Position numbers and translations under genes: made by a program. From contig SAUG01000063.1 in NCBI GenBank assembly GCA_011316305.1, positions 372,001 through 436,000 of the forward strand: a stretch of DNA of 64,000 bases, in the 5' to 3' direction. Shown piece after piece: positions 45,906-57,007 of this stretch. Position 1 is the first letter of the stretch, and each line of letters opens with the position of its first letter. Below the pieces are notes generated by a model. The model did not search any database, was not told the DNA's origin, and saw only the letters and a program-made list of their open reading frames with translations. Origin of the DNA: Rusavskia elegans. Its lineage: Eukaryota > Ascomycota > Lecanoromycetes > Teloschistales > Teloschistaceae.

Positions 45906-46291
45906 CTAGTATTTAAGGATGATGTACCTGAGGTGAGATGTGAGCATGCTGATAGCACACGGTAAGGATGACATACAAGGCGTGGATTATTCCAGGGATG
46001 TAGCCCAAGATTGTGAGGAGGACGTTGATGCAGAAGTCTGACCCAATGCCTTTTTCGAGCGCAACTCCGACGGGTGGAAGGAAGATGGCGAAGATGATCT
46101 TGATGATATCGCTGTAACACAGAGCCCAGTCAGCCGGACGTTACACGAGATCTGAGAGACGCAAAGCTGGTCCGACACGTGCGGTGGCCGTGGAACGAGG
46201 CGAGTGTAACCACGGCCGTGTGTAACGGTCGGGACGGTGGATTGGGACGGGGATGGCCATGTTGTGTAACTTACCTGCCGGTGAAAGGCAT
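45906..46291 (-). CDS. pmp3: PMP3 / UPF0057 plasma membrane proteolipid
   Basis: Three exons, 46291-46275 (17 bp), 46111-45977 and 45927-45906 (22 bp), give 57 residues. The sequence reads MPFTGSDIIKIIFAIFLPPVGVALEKG, then SDFCINVLLTILGYIPGIIHALYIILKY, with two membrane helices. It matches the PMP3/RCI2 family, which tunes membrane potential and salt tolerance. Reading straight through the last intron gives a false tail (LTVCYQHAHISPQVHHP), while removal of 49 bp (45976-45928) restores the exact family ending HALYIILKY. Gene is easy to miss because no long ORF matches it. Confidence 0.95.
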
Positions 46292-46991
46292 CTTATCTTG
46301 ATTTCAGCTTTCTTTCGACGTATGCTGATGAGACGGGACTGATGATATGTGAGGCGAAGCTTGGAGGGTGTTGCTGTATTTATGATTGTATGCCGCACAT
46401 GACATACGACGTCAAGAACACCTAAGGTAAAGGGCACTCTAGCTGCAAAGCTAGTCCTCCCTGCAATTACCTTGGCTGCTGAGGTGGCGCTGACATCATC
46501 CCAGACATGCTTTGCTCCTTCTTACCCGATTGCTGACGAAGGTCTTGGGCAGGCAGGCGCATGACTGATTGACCCACTCGCCTTCGGAAGAAAGGCCGTC
46601 CAGTGCGGGTTTGCTGATGCTGATCGCAACCCGTCGCTCCGTCGCCACGGACCGTTTGCCTCAAGCCCGTACACTAGCAAACAGCGTCACTCTACAGCCA
46701 CCGAGCTCTACCGATGGGTTTCCTCAGCCACGAAGATGCGTACAATCCGGTATCTCAGGCTCACCAGCATGTCTTTATGACCGAACAAATGATCAAAGCT
46801 ATCAGAATCTGTACTTCCCTGCGCTGTTTACGTCACCAACTAGAGAGGAGTCTATCCCTGCATCTATGCCAAAGGCAGGCTTTTCGATCACCAATCTTGC
46901 TCGGAAGAGGACAAATGTGGAATATCAGCAGGCTGTGACGAATACGTTTTTCTGCAGAAACTGGACCCTGGACTGCGAGTATTCATCATAC
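46292..46991. other. Intergenic, PMP3 upstream
   Basis: PMP3 promoter side and HET-gene 3' flank. A 196-codon plus-strand ORF (46569-47159) runs into the HET gene antisense and is rejected. Confidence 0.5.
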
Positions 46992-49900
46992 TCAACCATG
47001 CCGCTCACCTTTGAGCACGTGCCGAGTCCACCAGCTGTTCTTGTTGTTTTCTTCCCACTCCCGGCTGTAATTCGTCATATCTTCCGGCAAATCGCTCACG
47101 TCTGCTCTAGACACAGGCTCCCCCAACCAGCCGGTGACTATGTATCCTACGACGGTTAATCCACAAGTGTACACCAGACGGACACCAAACTCCGCGAAAG
47201 CTATGATACCAATCCACTTGGCTAGAATCCAGGCATGGGTGTAATAAAGCCCGAAAGAGATGGATCCTGCAATGACCGGAATTGCTTTTGTTATCAGAAC
47301 AGGATTTAGTAGAACAGTTTTTGCCTTTTTCCTTAAACCAACCTCCGACTCACCGTAAAGTTGCAAGCTCCATCGGAACATTCTCTCTTTGTCCCACCTG
47401 ACGACAAGGCTACCGATCCAGTACCCTTCGACGAAGAGAGAAAAATAGCGAGGGACCAAAAAATAGAGTATTTGCCGTACAAGGTCCTGGCGATGATGTA
47501 CCGCGCATCCAATGATAGCTATTTGATATAGCACGCTTGTTAACATAATGGCTGCAATTTCCAGAGCATTGCTCATATTTCTGACGACAACCCATGGAGA
47601 AAACAGCTGTTTCGATATTCGAATACGCGGTTTATACCATGAAGTGATGTCTAGTCGCCCGTCAGCGCAGATCTTCAAATCATTGTCACAACGGATGCCG
47701 AACAATGAGCATCCGAAGCTCCAATCAGTGCTCTGCAGCGTACCTGTTTCAATTTTGACCACATGACTTTCCAATGGGATGGACTGGGCTACAATATACT
47801 GGTCTGCAGAATCCCTTCGATTCAAGCTTGTGCCTTCCTCTATAGGCATCGTTTCGCCATCGATCGTGACTACGATCGGACAGGTGTAAGCTGCCACAAG
47901 CATGGATCCATCGTTGCCAGTACGGCGCAGCAGAGCCCCTCGAAAAACTTGCGCAATATCTCTGTGAGCTGCTGTCTCGTTAACGAGAATCAGCCAAGAT
48001 CCGATTAGACCTGTAACCTTTTCGTTACCACCTAAGCAGAGTGTAACGGACAGAGTACTACTATGACCGGCACGACGAAGGGTGAATGACGCCGGAAGCG
48101 GTTGTTCGCAAGAGAATCCGTAGACTTGGGGCCACGAGTATTGAGCCACACCCTCCCTTTTACGATCAATATAGAGTCCATGGTCATTGAGGCTCATGTA
48201 GCCGCTGTTCATATCTAGGTGGTCTCCTGCTATCTGGCAGGGGGCCCACATGGGTTGTCCTTCTGAGTCAAGTATTCTAGGACAGTCTTGATATAATAGA
48301 GAAATTGGTAGTGTTGACTGGGACCGCAAGATAGCCTTCATCCTCTCTCGTGGGTCGAGCCTGAGTATTTCGTACGCGGTCAGATCGACCATTATCGCAA
48401 TGATACCATAGAGATCGTCGCTCTTTGTTGTTGATCGCGTTCTTAGACCATTCCATACACGTACGAAGTTTTGCCAGTCTTCACTTCTTGTCATCAGCGT
48501 CCTGGCGTCGTAACTTCGAATCTTTGTCATGACCGGCATTGTTCCGAACCAGTTCGACACGTCCATCATGAGCGTCTGGCGCATATCGATAGTGCCTCTG
48601 CTAACTTGTGAAGCTGCAGCATCAGATGCTGTCTCCTTGTCCATCCGTTTCATGAAGTCATGCCACTTCTTGTCGATGATACTGTATCCATCAAGAAACT
48701 GGACATAGAAGACTCTTGCCATGGCAGCTTCTTGAAACGTCCAGGACCGCGAGTTCCATGAAGAGCATTGCACGCTGGCGAATAGCTCCTCATCTGGGAG
48801 GTCTTTGTACTTCATCTTTTGCAGCTCAGGGTCTACTACCAGGACGCATTGGGCTTGCACATATATTTGAGCCATCTGTGTGATGGCCATCTGTTTTGTC
48901 TGCGCGTTTTCGTCTCCAACGGGGATACACAAGGTATCGATCCACAACAACACTGGTTGTTGGGGGAGTGGTTTCATCCTTAACGATGCTCTGAGATCTC
49001 TCTTCATGCCCCAAGTTTTTCTTGAGCCCCGATCTCGGTCAAGATCGTCATCCCCATTCTCACGAATCGTCTGAAGCAACCTGTGGAGCTTCCGCAGCTG
49101 ACAAGAGAACATAGAATTTGCGTTGACGTTCCCAAGGCCGCCGGACCAGACATGTGATAGGGCGACATAACGTAGGTCATTGTGGGATGCGATGATTGAA
49201 GGTCGTAGAACCGCGTCAACGCTCTCCTCAAGTTTGATCAATGGGATGTGGCCGCTCTTGATACATTCAGCTACCTTGGAGCTCTCTACCCCAACCATTT
49301 GACATGTGTCGGATTCAGTAGAGCATGGTTCGGCGTGCTGATGTTCGTACGTTGCTGGGTCGATGCTAGTTGTCATACATCGAATCTCATCGCACTGATT
49401 ATGCTTAACACCACCGAAGGTGGGTTCTCGGGATAACGACGAGAGGTAGTATGTAGTCGAAGGCGAATACTGGCCCCATATTCGTGCAACTTGAAAGGGA
49501 CACCAGCCATTCCCAAGAAAGCGTTGTTTCAGCAGAGAGTTATTCTCTAGTTTCTGTATGTCACGAGTCTCTTTCGCCTTGACATGAGCAAGGTTGTTTA
49601 TGGCATTGGTGATGGTTTCAACCAGCACCCTGATAGCGAGCGCCGTGGACTGCGATGGCTCGGGAAGATCGTCCAATCTGTTGCATTCCAGGGCTACTCG
49701 AGCCAGTAGCGACAAAACGCGACTTTCTTTCCGGGGACCTTCATATATGGTGCCGATATAGTTTTGCGCATCTTGCTGTGAGGCATGCTGACGTTCTAAC
49801 CATCCGGAGAGAAGTTCTGGAACAGTACTTGAATCAAGAAGTATCCTTTCGCTGTCTTGGTCTTTTCGAGCGAGGCTGCTCGGATCAATCGGGTCTCCAA

Positions 49901-50519
49901 GGAATTTGTGCAACAGTTCGAAGTACATCCATTCTTGGGCCCGCCTTGCAGTCTCTTCCGCATCCGAAGTCCACCCCGATAGAGAACCCGCAACAGTCCA
50001 TCCTTTTTTCTGAGGATACTCCCAATACTCTAACGTCCAGTCGATTATTGAACCAGACTCCGCTTTTGGCGCTGGTCCAGCGCCGTAGTCTTGAGTCGGT
50101 GTACACTTGGCCTTTGGAAGCGTTCCATCAGGTTCTTCGGTTTTCTCCAGACCGGTAAATGGCAGATTAGAGCCCTTGACGGTGTCAAGAACAAGGAGCG
50201 GAATCTGGACAGGTGGAACAGGTGTCGAGACAGGATAAGGAATATGATCCATCGACCAGCGATTGCCAGAAAAGACGGAAAGTAACCTTGATGAGACGTC
50301 AGCATCTTGGAGGTAGATTTGTAGAAGACTTGTACTGACCCTGGAGGGCAAAGCGTAAGAAAGCTTCAGGCAGATCAACGAAAAAGCTCCATACGGGACT
50401 GGAGATCCATAAGGACTCGTCCAAGGAGGATAATGGACAACGACTGCCATCTCAGCCGTCAAGGAGAAGGAAGAGCATGTGCTACACGAAGCACCGACAT
50501 GGCTGCTACTAGGCGCCAA
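46992..50519 (-). CDS. HET-domain protein with C-terminal membrane segments
   Basis: Single-exon ORF of 1,175 residues. The HET (heterokaryon incompatibility) domain spans about 450-650 with its three blocks: LRYVALSHVWSGGLGN, LLWIDTLCIPVGDE followed by MAQIYVQAQCVLVVD, and SWNSRSWTFQEAAMARVFYVQF. Upstream is a long N-terminal region without a known domain (WTLEYWEYPQKKGWTVAG). The last 190 residues hold several hydrophobic segments (LEIAAIMLTSVLYQIAIIGCAV; YFSLFVEGYWIGSLVV; AIPVIAGSISFGLYY; LVYTCGLTVVGYIVTGWL) that look membrane-spanning. HET domains are TIR-related and trigger cell death on non-self recognition when active; many HET genes are orphans without known partners. No partner gene is adjacent. 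Single exon with no disruption suggests it is maintained. Confidence 0.93.
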   Translation of the reverse strand: MAPSSSHVGASCSTCSSFSLTAEMAVVVHYPPWTSPYGSPVPYGAFSLICLKLSYALPSRVSTSLLQIYLQDADVSSRLLSVFSGNRWSMDHIPYPVSTPVPPVQIPLLVLDTVKGSNLPFTGLEKTEEPDGTLPKAKCTPTQDYGAGPAPKAESGSIIDWTLEYWEYPQKKGWTVAGSLSGWTSDAEETARRAQEWMYFELLHKFLGDPIDPSSLARKDQDSERILLDSSTVPELLSGWLERQHASQQDAQNYIGTIYEGPRKESRVLSLLARVALECNRLDDLPEPSQSTALAIRVLVETITNAINNLAHVKAKETRDIQKLENNSLLKQRFLGNGWCPFQVARIWGQYSPSTTYYLSSLSREPTFGGVKHNQCDEIRCMTTSIDPATYEHQHAEPCSTESDTCQMVGVESSKVAECIKSGHIPLIKLEESVDAVLRPSIIASHNDLRYVALSHVWSGGLGNVNANSMFSCQLRKLHRLLQTIRENGDDDLDRDRGSRKTWGMKRDLRASLRMKPLPQQPVLLWIDTLCIPVGDENAQTKQMAITQMAQIYVQAQCVLVVDPELQKMKYKDLPDEELFASVQCSSWNSRSWTFQEAAMARVFYVQFLDGYSIIDKKWHDFMKRMDKETASDAAASQVSRGTIDMRQTLMMDVSNWFGTMPVMTKIRSYDARTLMTRSEDWQNFVRVWNGLRTRSTTKSDDLYGIIAIMVDLTAYEILRLDPRERMKAILRSQSTLPISLLYQDCPRILDSEGQPMWAPCQIAGDHLDMNSGYMSLNDHGLYIDRKREGVAQYSWPQVYGFSCEQPLPASFTLRRAGHSSTLSVTLCLGGNEKVTGLIGSWLILVNETAAHRDIAQVFRGALLRRTGNDGSMLVAAYTCPIVVTIDGETMPIEEGTSLNRRDSADQYIVAQSIPLESHVVKIETGTLQSTDWSFGCSLFGIRCDNDLKICADGRLDITSWYKPRIRISKQLFSPWVVVRNMSNALEIAAIMLTSVLYQIAIIGCAVHHRQDLVRQILYFLVPRYFSLFVEGYWIGSLVVRWDKERMFRWSLQLYGESEVGLRKKAKTVLLNPVLITKAIPVIAGSISFGLYYTHAWILAKWIGIIAFAEFGVRLVYTCGLTVVGYIVTGWLGEPVSRADVSDLPEDMTNYSREWEENNKNSWWTRHVLKGERHG

Positions 50520-51840
50520 CCCCTGTCACGGACAACTGGATCGTGTGGCACACTGGACGACATCCAGCAATCAGAACTCGTCTAGCGATGGGTAAAGGTT
50601 GTGCTTCGTGTTGCTCAACGAGAACAACAGTGTTATGAACCAGCAAGCCCTGGAAATCAAATTGAATATCCCCCATCCTATGCGTCGCGATCTGGTAGTT
50701 AAATCTGACTGTGTGCATCCTCTGATCAAAGTCGTCCAGGTTAGACAGCTAAAGCAGCGAGAAGATAGCCATAATCAAAGGATCAGACTGTCCGGAGACT
50801 ATGGCAGAAAGCAACGTGGTAAGAGGGCAAGCGCTGCTCTAATTAGGTTGCATCCTACTCATGCATATGCAGGGGGGATCTTCCCGCCTGCAAGCCTGTA
50901 CGGAGTAGTCTCGAGAAGTGCTCAATAATTTCAACAACGAAAAGCTCGATCCACCTATACTCAAGGAAATTCCAATTAGGAAACAGTCGATTGGAAATAG
51001 GGACATCGCACGAACTCGATACTTGGCGAAAAGAACATAGTGCGACTCTACACGGCAAAACAGCTTGAGAAATCTCCAGAACACCCTGGTTTACTTCGTC
51101 CTCTTAGGAGACTAAGCGCCTTGAAATGGATTGCCGCCCTCCCAGCTTGCAGACGAAGCTTATTAGATGTATCAGACCCTCTTTGACCAACAATGTTGTG
51201 AGCCTTCATCGTTATTTCTATGGCATCAATTTCCTGAATCAATTGGGAAGAGAGGCCGCCTGTCTGAACAGACATCAAATCAGAATTCCTCCGTAAGACT
51301 ATTGTGATAATTGTATTCGTTTCATCCAGGAATCAAACAAGCGGCTAGGGATACCTTAGTCCAGTCCAGCCTCCAAGATACGGCTCGGGGCAATCGGTCC
51401 AGGACTTTAGCTTGAAGCTAAGAAATGTGACAGCTTCTAGGGACAACCTATCATGACAGTAAAGCTCGTGAACTCGTTCTACATGCCGCTTCGGTCCTGA
51501 ATATGACGTTCACAGAAGTCGTCCCGTTGTAGGCTTGGCATGATCGCGAGTTGTCACTCTCGATATATCGATTTGGACAACTCGACCTGGCGGCAACATA
51601 AATCGATTCTTGGGTGAATCGCGTCCAGCTTCCGAAGTCTCAAACTGCTCGTCAGGTCGCGAGAGTCAGTATGTTGCGAGCAAATCGTAGTGCTCTAGAG
51701 TCCCGCCCAGGTTTGCGCCACACCATTTACATTGATATAAAATGAAGGATCGTCAGTCAATGATAACTCCATACACCCTACGCAGTCGTACATCATGTCT
51801 TTCTGATATTAATCCATGAGCACACGGAAAAGTTTTGTCC
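50520..51840. other. Intergenic, 1.3 kb
   Basis: Upstream of the HET gene and downstream of gamma-tubulin. Several short ORFs (for example 50599-50928) overlap each other on both strands and have no supported family. No RNA gene or repeat recognised. Confidence 0.5.
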
Positions 51841-53596
51841 TCATGTACCCTCCGCCTTCTCCTTGCCTTTATCTGGATCAAGGTAGCTCTCTGTCTCCGC
51901 CTCCTCATACTCGCCAATAAGATCAGTCACCACCGCTCTGGCCTCATCAAATTCACCCAATCCTTCTGCGAACATTGCTTCTTTCTTGTAGCCTTCTAGA
52001 TAAGCGTTTCGTTTCCTCATCTTGTCGTACTGCCCAACTATGCGCTTGAAAAGAGTAGCGACCGAGGTGTGATTTGCCAGCATCAGGCCGGAGACTCGGT
52101 GAGTGTTGGGCAAGTAGGGCGACTTTTTCGTCAAAGCCACTTGGATGGATGCAGGACCCCAGGGGATGAAAGTCGCTAGCCGGCGCTCCCGGATACGAAG
52201 TAGAGATTTGTGTACCTAAACATCCAATGAGCGGTTGGCCGGATAGGATGGGTCCTTACGACTGACCTCGGTGGGATCAGCCTCTCCTTGTATTATGTTG
52301 AGGATGCTGATGTAGCAGCTTGATTTGCTCGGTGTAGTGGAAACCATGCGGTTCTTTGGCTGCAGTAATCTCCTCATGACATCCAGCACCGTAGTTTTCC
52401 GTACTGTTTTGGCTTGCTCTACGTTGTCTCCGGTGAAAGGTGTGTAGGAAGTCATGAGGAAGTGACAACGTGGAGTTGGGATGAGCGCCGCGACGATACC
52501 CACCAGATCATTATGCATATACCCGGGATATCGTAGGGTCGTGGTACTTGCCGACATCACCGTCGATACCTATCAACTGTGAGCTTTGAGCTCGGCTCTT
52601 GATTGAATCCCCTACAAGCTGGTTTGTTTGCTGAAATGAGGGCTCCTGAACGTGGAGTCGGTCAGCAGCAATCCTTGAAAGTGCTCCATTGTCGAGCACG
52701 ACGACCGAATCGGCATTTTGCGTCAGCCTCCGCATGGCGAGGAGACTGTTGTAAGGATTGACCACGACACCGCCACCTTGGCTATCCGGGAAAACCGAGT
52801 ATGTCTGTATGAGCTTCTTGGGAAATCGATCGTTCATTCTTTCGAGGATGTAGCTGCCCAGGCCTGATCCTGTACCACCAGCAATGGAATGCAAGAGCAT
52901 AAACCCCTGACGTGTTCAATCAGACAGTATTTGGTAAATTGGCTTGCTGATTTCGGTGCGTACTTCAAGCGAGTCGCTACCATCTGCTTCCCTATCAATC
53001 ATGTCGAATACCTCCTCCTGAACGGTGTCCCCAGCAGCATAACCGGCAGCCCAATTGTTCGCCGCACCGCTTCCCTGTGAGCCAACAAAGAAGTTCTCCG
53101 GATTGAATATGTTCTTATAGGGCCCATTCTGTATTCCTTGCAGGACCTAAATGGTTGTAGCAGGCTTGTCATCAATGGCCCCTACTTACTCAAGGATATT
53201 AACATTAAGGCCGACTTACCCTTGGTTCTAGGTCGAGTAGAATTGCACGGGGTATGTATCGAGTATCATCACTCTATCCAGGGCTAAGTTCAATTCATCG
53301 CCGTAAGAAGGCACTGAACGGTACCTGATAGAAGAAGACGTCTTTTCGATCCCCACCCTCAGTCGCAAAGTCTTCCAGATTGCCATCTTGGCTGATGCCG
53401 TGTTCTTGGCAAAGCTGCTGCCAGAATTGACTACCGACTAGGTTGAGGTGAGCACAGATTGCAGTCAAGATTCAGCCGGAACATCATGCGGACATACTGC
53501 TATTGCCGCATTGGCCAGCTTGGATAGTGATGATCTCTCTTGACTTTCTTAGCCTTCGTCAAACGTCATGTACTGGATATCGAGAGTACCTGGGCA
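51841..53596 (-). CDS. tubG: Gamma-tubulin
   Basis: Eight exons, 53596-53589, 53547-53498, 53437-53325, 53273-53220, 53146-52964, 52906-52616, 52569-52267 and 52215-51841, give 458 residues with every phase matching. The 8 bp first exon (ATG CCC AG) splices to yield [34 protein letters not shown]. Then [57 protein letters not shown], the GTP loop [43 protein letters not shown] and the gamma-specific [44 protein letters not shown]. It nucleates microtubules at the spindle pole body. Divergent from translin, 256 bp away. Confidence 0.97.
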
Positions 53597-53852
53597 TCTT
53601 CAAGGCATGGCGATTCGAATGTTGGAGTCGAATGTGTAAACACGCGTTTTGAGACGTTCCGCACGCGAAACGCTAAAAAATAAGCATGACTTTAAGGTTG
53701 AAGATCTGCGGCGCCAGCGGAATTGAGTCCGGAGACTGAACCGTCAAACCGCCTCTAATCGAAGGCGCTCTACCTCGATGGAATGTTTGCGAGAAGGATC
53801 AAAGAAAAAAAAAAGAAGGTACGAGAGCTAGCTCAGGGGGCTCAGCTATAAT
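53597..53852. promoter_or_regulatory. Bidirectional promoter, gamma-tubulin / translin
   Basis: 256 bp between two divergent start codons must serve both genes. An A-rich run (A10 near 53808) lies before the translin start. No TATA box evident. Confidence 0.55.
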
Positions 53853-54875
53853 ATGGCAGGAAATCGCGGGATGATCGACCTAGCAATTTTCGAGCAACTT
53901 CAAGCAAATATTGACGATGATTCCCAACTGCGAGAAGAGGTTCGCAACATCTTGCTAAAGAGAGAACGGCAGGGTATGTGCGCATAGCATTATGAGACCT
54001 ATACCTCACTAAGAAGTAGCAGGAAAATTGACTCAATCTATATTATCTCGCGCACACTCCGTGCCTGCAGCTGAACGTAAGACGCTCAGGCGACTTTCTC
54101 ATGTCTTTGCCATATTAAACCTCCACATAGTCAAGGAAGCTCTGAGGCCAGCCCAGTCCTCTATCGATGAACAGATTCAAACCATCCAAGAGCTCAGCGC
54201 AGTGGTTTCGAAGTATCCATACTACAAATACAATCACATGTGGACTCGACATACTCAAGAGACTGTACGTCTGCTCCGCGTCATGTTACAAACCCTGCTG
54301 AGTTATGCAGATTCTTGCCCTGATTTTTGGCGTCTGGCTTGGAGTCTATGATAGAGAGCAAGGTACTCTGCTCACTATCAAGGAAGTGGGTTCCTTTATG
54401 AACGGTAAGCTCTTGTGGAGTTACACGAAGCATTCTCAAGGCTAAATTCTGTTTTAGTTCCTGTCGAAGTGAAAGGCCGAGATGTGTTCCATATCACGAC
54501 TGAAGAATACCTCCTTGCTCTGACCGACCTCATCGAAGAATTGGTAAGCTTCGTCCACAAAAGATATCCCGACAGTGTATTAACCCACAGCCTATCAGGC
54601 CAGACTCGCCGTCAACTCAGTGACCTTGGGGGATAATCAAAGACCGCTTCAGATCAGCAAATTTGTGAAGGAACTCCACGCCGGCTTTCAAATACTGAAT
54701 ATGAAGAACGACGTATTGAGGAGGAAGAGTGACGGAATCAAATACAGCGTATGAGGCGCTTTATCGACAATGAGATGAGAATGAGCTTACATTGGTTTTC
54801 CTACAGGTCAAGAAAATCGAGGATGTTGTATACGACCTGTCGTTACGGAACTTGATTCCTCGCAATGGGTCATGA
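53853..54875 (+). CDS. Translin
   Basis: Seven exons, 53853-53973, 54023-54076, 54131-54264, 54311-54404, 54458-54543, 54599-54748 and 54807-54875, give 235 residues. Translin is an octameric single-stranded DNA/RNA-binding protein; with TRAX it forms C3PO. After LREEVRNILLKRERQGKLTQSILSRAHSVPA come KYPYYKYNHMWTRHTQET, ILALIFGVWLGVYDREQGTLLTIKEVGSFMNVPVEVKGRDVFHITTEEYLLALTDLIEEL, ARLAVNSVTLGDNQRPLQISKFVKELHAGFQILNMKNDVLRRKSDGIKYSVKKIEDVVYDLSLRNL. Each segment matches the family in order. TRAX, its partner, is not in the window. Short 45-55 bp introns throughout. Confidence 0.95.
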
Positions 54876-54899
54876 TCAGTCTGGTACAATCGTGATTGA

Positions 54900-55530
54900 T
54901 ATCGGATGATCAAAATCCAAGATCTGTTTGGCATAAGATAACAAGAAGACCTCTGCATCCGACTTTGAAGACACCGTGCTATTGTATGTTTCTTACTCTA
55001 TTTTGTATGTTGGAACCCCATATCAGGACTGACCTTGACTTGATCCACAGAACCTTACTTGGCGCGAGCAAAAGCAGGACGCCTAGTCCAAATCGTCGAC
55101 AACAAGGATACCAAATAACAATTCATAAGTGGGAACAGGGCTACAATACGTGCTATCGGTCTCAACGAAGCAGCTGCTCTTGCTTCCTGGCGTATCTACA
55201 GGCATGAGGTAACCCGTTCATCTCAGCTCTCTGTCATCTTGCGAAGAAGTCATGTAGCAGGTCAGTAAAGACTGGTAAGTTGAATTGATACTGAATAAAA
55301 TGACGAATTTGTGAAGGTGTGTTTGGTCTGTCAACCGATCCCGAAGAGCTTGACGAACTCTTCAACGTGTTCTATGAGCCCACTAAATTAAGCCGCCGAA
55401 CACGCAATTGAGCTTCAACGAGAAATTCCGGTAGACAAGCAGCGTCTACTCTATGCTGATAGATCCAACCAAGTGCTGGTTGCGAAGACCTTCAATCAGC
55501 TGATGTGAGACCGAGACCCAGCATGCCACT
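54900..55530 (+). pseudogene. Remnant of an unidentified gene
   Basis: Protein-like stretches appear in order on the plus strand but do not form one ORF. One frame reads PYLARAKAGRLVQIVDNKDTK, TAA near 55117, then QFISGNRATIRAIGLNEAAALASWRIYRHE to about 55208, ending at a GTAACC donor-like site. Further on, FGLSTDPEELDELFNVFYEPTK is followed in another frame by AEHAIELQREIPVDKQRLLYADRSNQVLVAKTFNQLM, ending TGA near 55510. The low chance of such sequences arising in noncoding DNA suggests a decayed or unusually spliced gene. Family not recognised. Confidence 0.4.
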
Positions 55531-55810
55531 CCAGAAAAGCCGAATGATATCGAGTGCTTCAATGGTATTTGTATCATTGATGTATTTGGATTGGCGGCCT
55601 ACGCACCCGCTCCAGTAATATATAAGGTATCATCGTTCCTGTCCCAGTCCAGACAGCCAGCTAGCCAACCATAGTGAAAGGCTTGGCAAGAATAAAACGC
55701 CGTTGAGTGTCATGCACAGAGAAGAAACCCAGTTGCTCTCAAGTTGTCCAAGATGAAGTTATGTTCGTACATGAATCCAGCAGTCACCCGAAACGCAACA
55801 ACTGTTTTTC

Positions 55811-57007
55811 TCATTCGTTGTAATGATATACCTGCGAGGCACCATGTTAGCAATTGCTCCAGACCTTTAAAAAGTTGAGAGAGGCGTAGGCGCTTACGAA
55901 ATAATTCGGCAAACCCCAGCAATTCCACCCCAGCCGTCTCGCCATCTTCGCGAACCCCTCCGTCTCCATCAAGTGGTAGAATGCAAAGGGCGGGAACATA
56001 GCTCCATCTCTATGAACCTCGGCTTTGACCAACAATGCGGTTCCTCCAACCCCATCCAAAGGTATTATTTGCTTTTGATCCCTGCCTTCCGTAACATCTG
56101 CCGTCTTCGCCATCAGTGTTCTATACGTCGCGATATCCGAATAGCCTTCTAACAAGATGTCGTCGGGTGCCATTTTCGCTGCTAGGTCGGCTGCTGTTTG
56201 ACTGTCTTGCCATGAGTTGTAATCGTAAGGTCGGACGTCCCATGCTCCTTTGTCATTTCGGTAACGCTGGAAACAGTTGGGCACTATTACGGGCTTGTCG
56301 TAGGATGTGAGATCTTGGATCAAGGTGGGCGGGGATTCAACGATATCAGAATCCAACCACAATACCCAAGAAGTGGAGGGTCCGATTGTGGTAAAGAGGA
56401 GCGAATTGCGGGCTCGTGACATAGCGGACCGTCGGGCTTTTTGGTTTTCTTTCTTGTGCCGCTCCGACTCGTCTTGTGATGCTATCGGGGGGTCGAAATC
56501 TTGTCGGAGGATTGTGATACTGGCGAATCGCTTTTCTTCAGGGCCGCTTTGCGTCTGGGCAATTGCGTCTTGTAAAGCAGCTGTGGCGGCGTTGCCCTCT
56601 CGTGTTTTGGGTGTGATGAAGCCAAGGGCGATCAATGAATGCGGATATGATAAAGCGAGAAGGTTGTCCCAGTAGCCCTGGTAGAAGCGTGCGAGAGGTG
56701 TAAGGATAAGGACGTTTTCTTCATTGGCTGCGGGGTCTGAGGTGGTCGTGAGGTTGTTCATATGATAGTGGACGACTGGCGGTGGTGGTCGTTTTCCTTT
56801 TGCTGACGAAGCGGTTTTCTGAAAGGGAGCGGTGGGGGGGGAAAGAGGATGAGCGGCGGCAGAGTCGAATTTCCGTTTCGCGGTTGAAGTAGCGGCGGCA
56901 TTGGAAGATGGAGAGAAGATGAAGGCCAAGAAGCCAAGGGACAGCAGACCGGCGAGGACGATTGTTATTGGGTTGGTTCGCCGTATAGCTCTGGGTATGG
57001 CGGGCAT
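55811..57007 (-). CDS. Anp1/Mnn9/Van1-family Golgi mannosyltransferase
   Basis: Two exons, 57007-55898 and 55831-55811, give 376 residues. A type II membrane protein: short basic cytosolic end (MPAIPRAIRRTNP), anchor ITIVLAGLLSLGFLAFIF, stem, then the catalytic domain ENVLILTPLARFYQGYWDNLLALSYPHSLIALGFI. RARNSLLFTTIGPSTSWVLWLDSDIVESPPTLIQDL has the DxD motif (DSD). CFQRYRNDKGAWDVRPYDYNSW, GGTALLVKAEVHRDGAMFPPFAFYHLMETEGFAKMARRLGWNCWGLPNYF then splices to VYHYNE, the standard family ending. The family builds the mannan backbone in the Golgi (M-Pol complexes). Which of the Anp1, Mnn9 or Van1 branches it belongs to needs a tree. Confidence 0.93.

Noticed and set aside
46268..46282. ACTTACCTG, like the 5' end of U1 snRNA
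   Set aside because: It is the reverse complement of the PMP3 5' splice site; the same happens at other minus-strand donors.
46569..47159. 196-codon plus-strand ORF
   Set aside because: Its 3' part is antisense to the HET gene and it has no domain signal.
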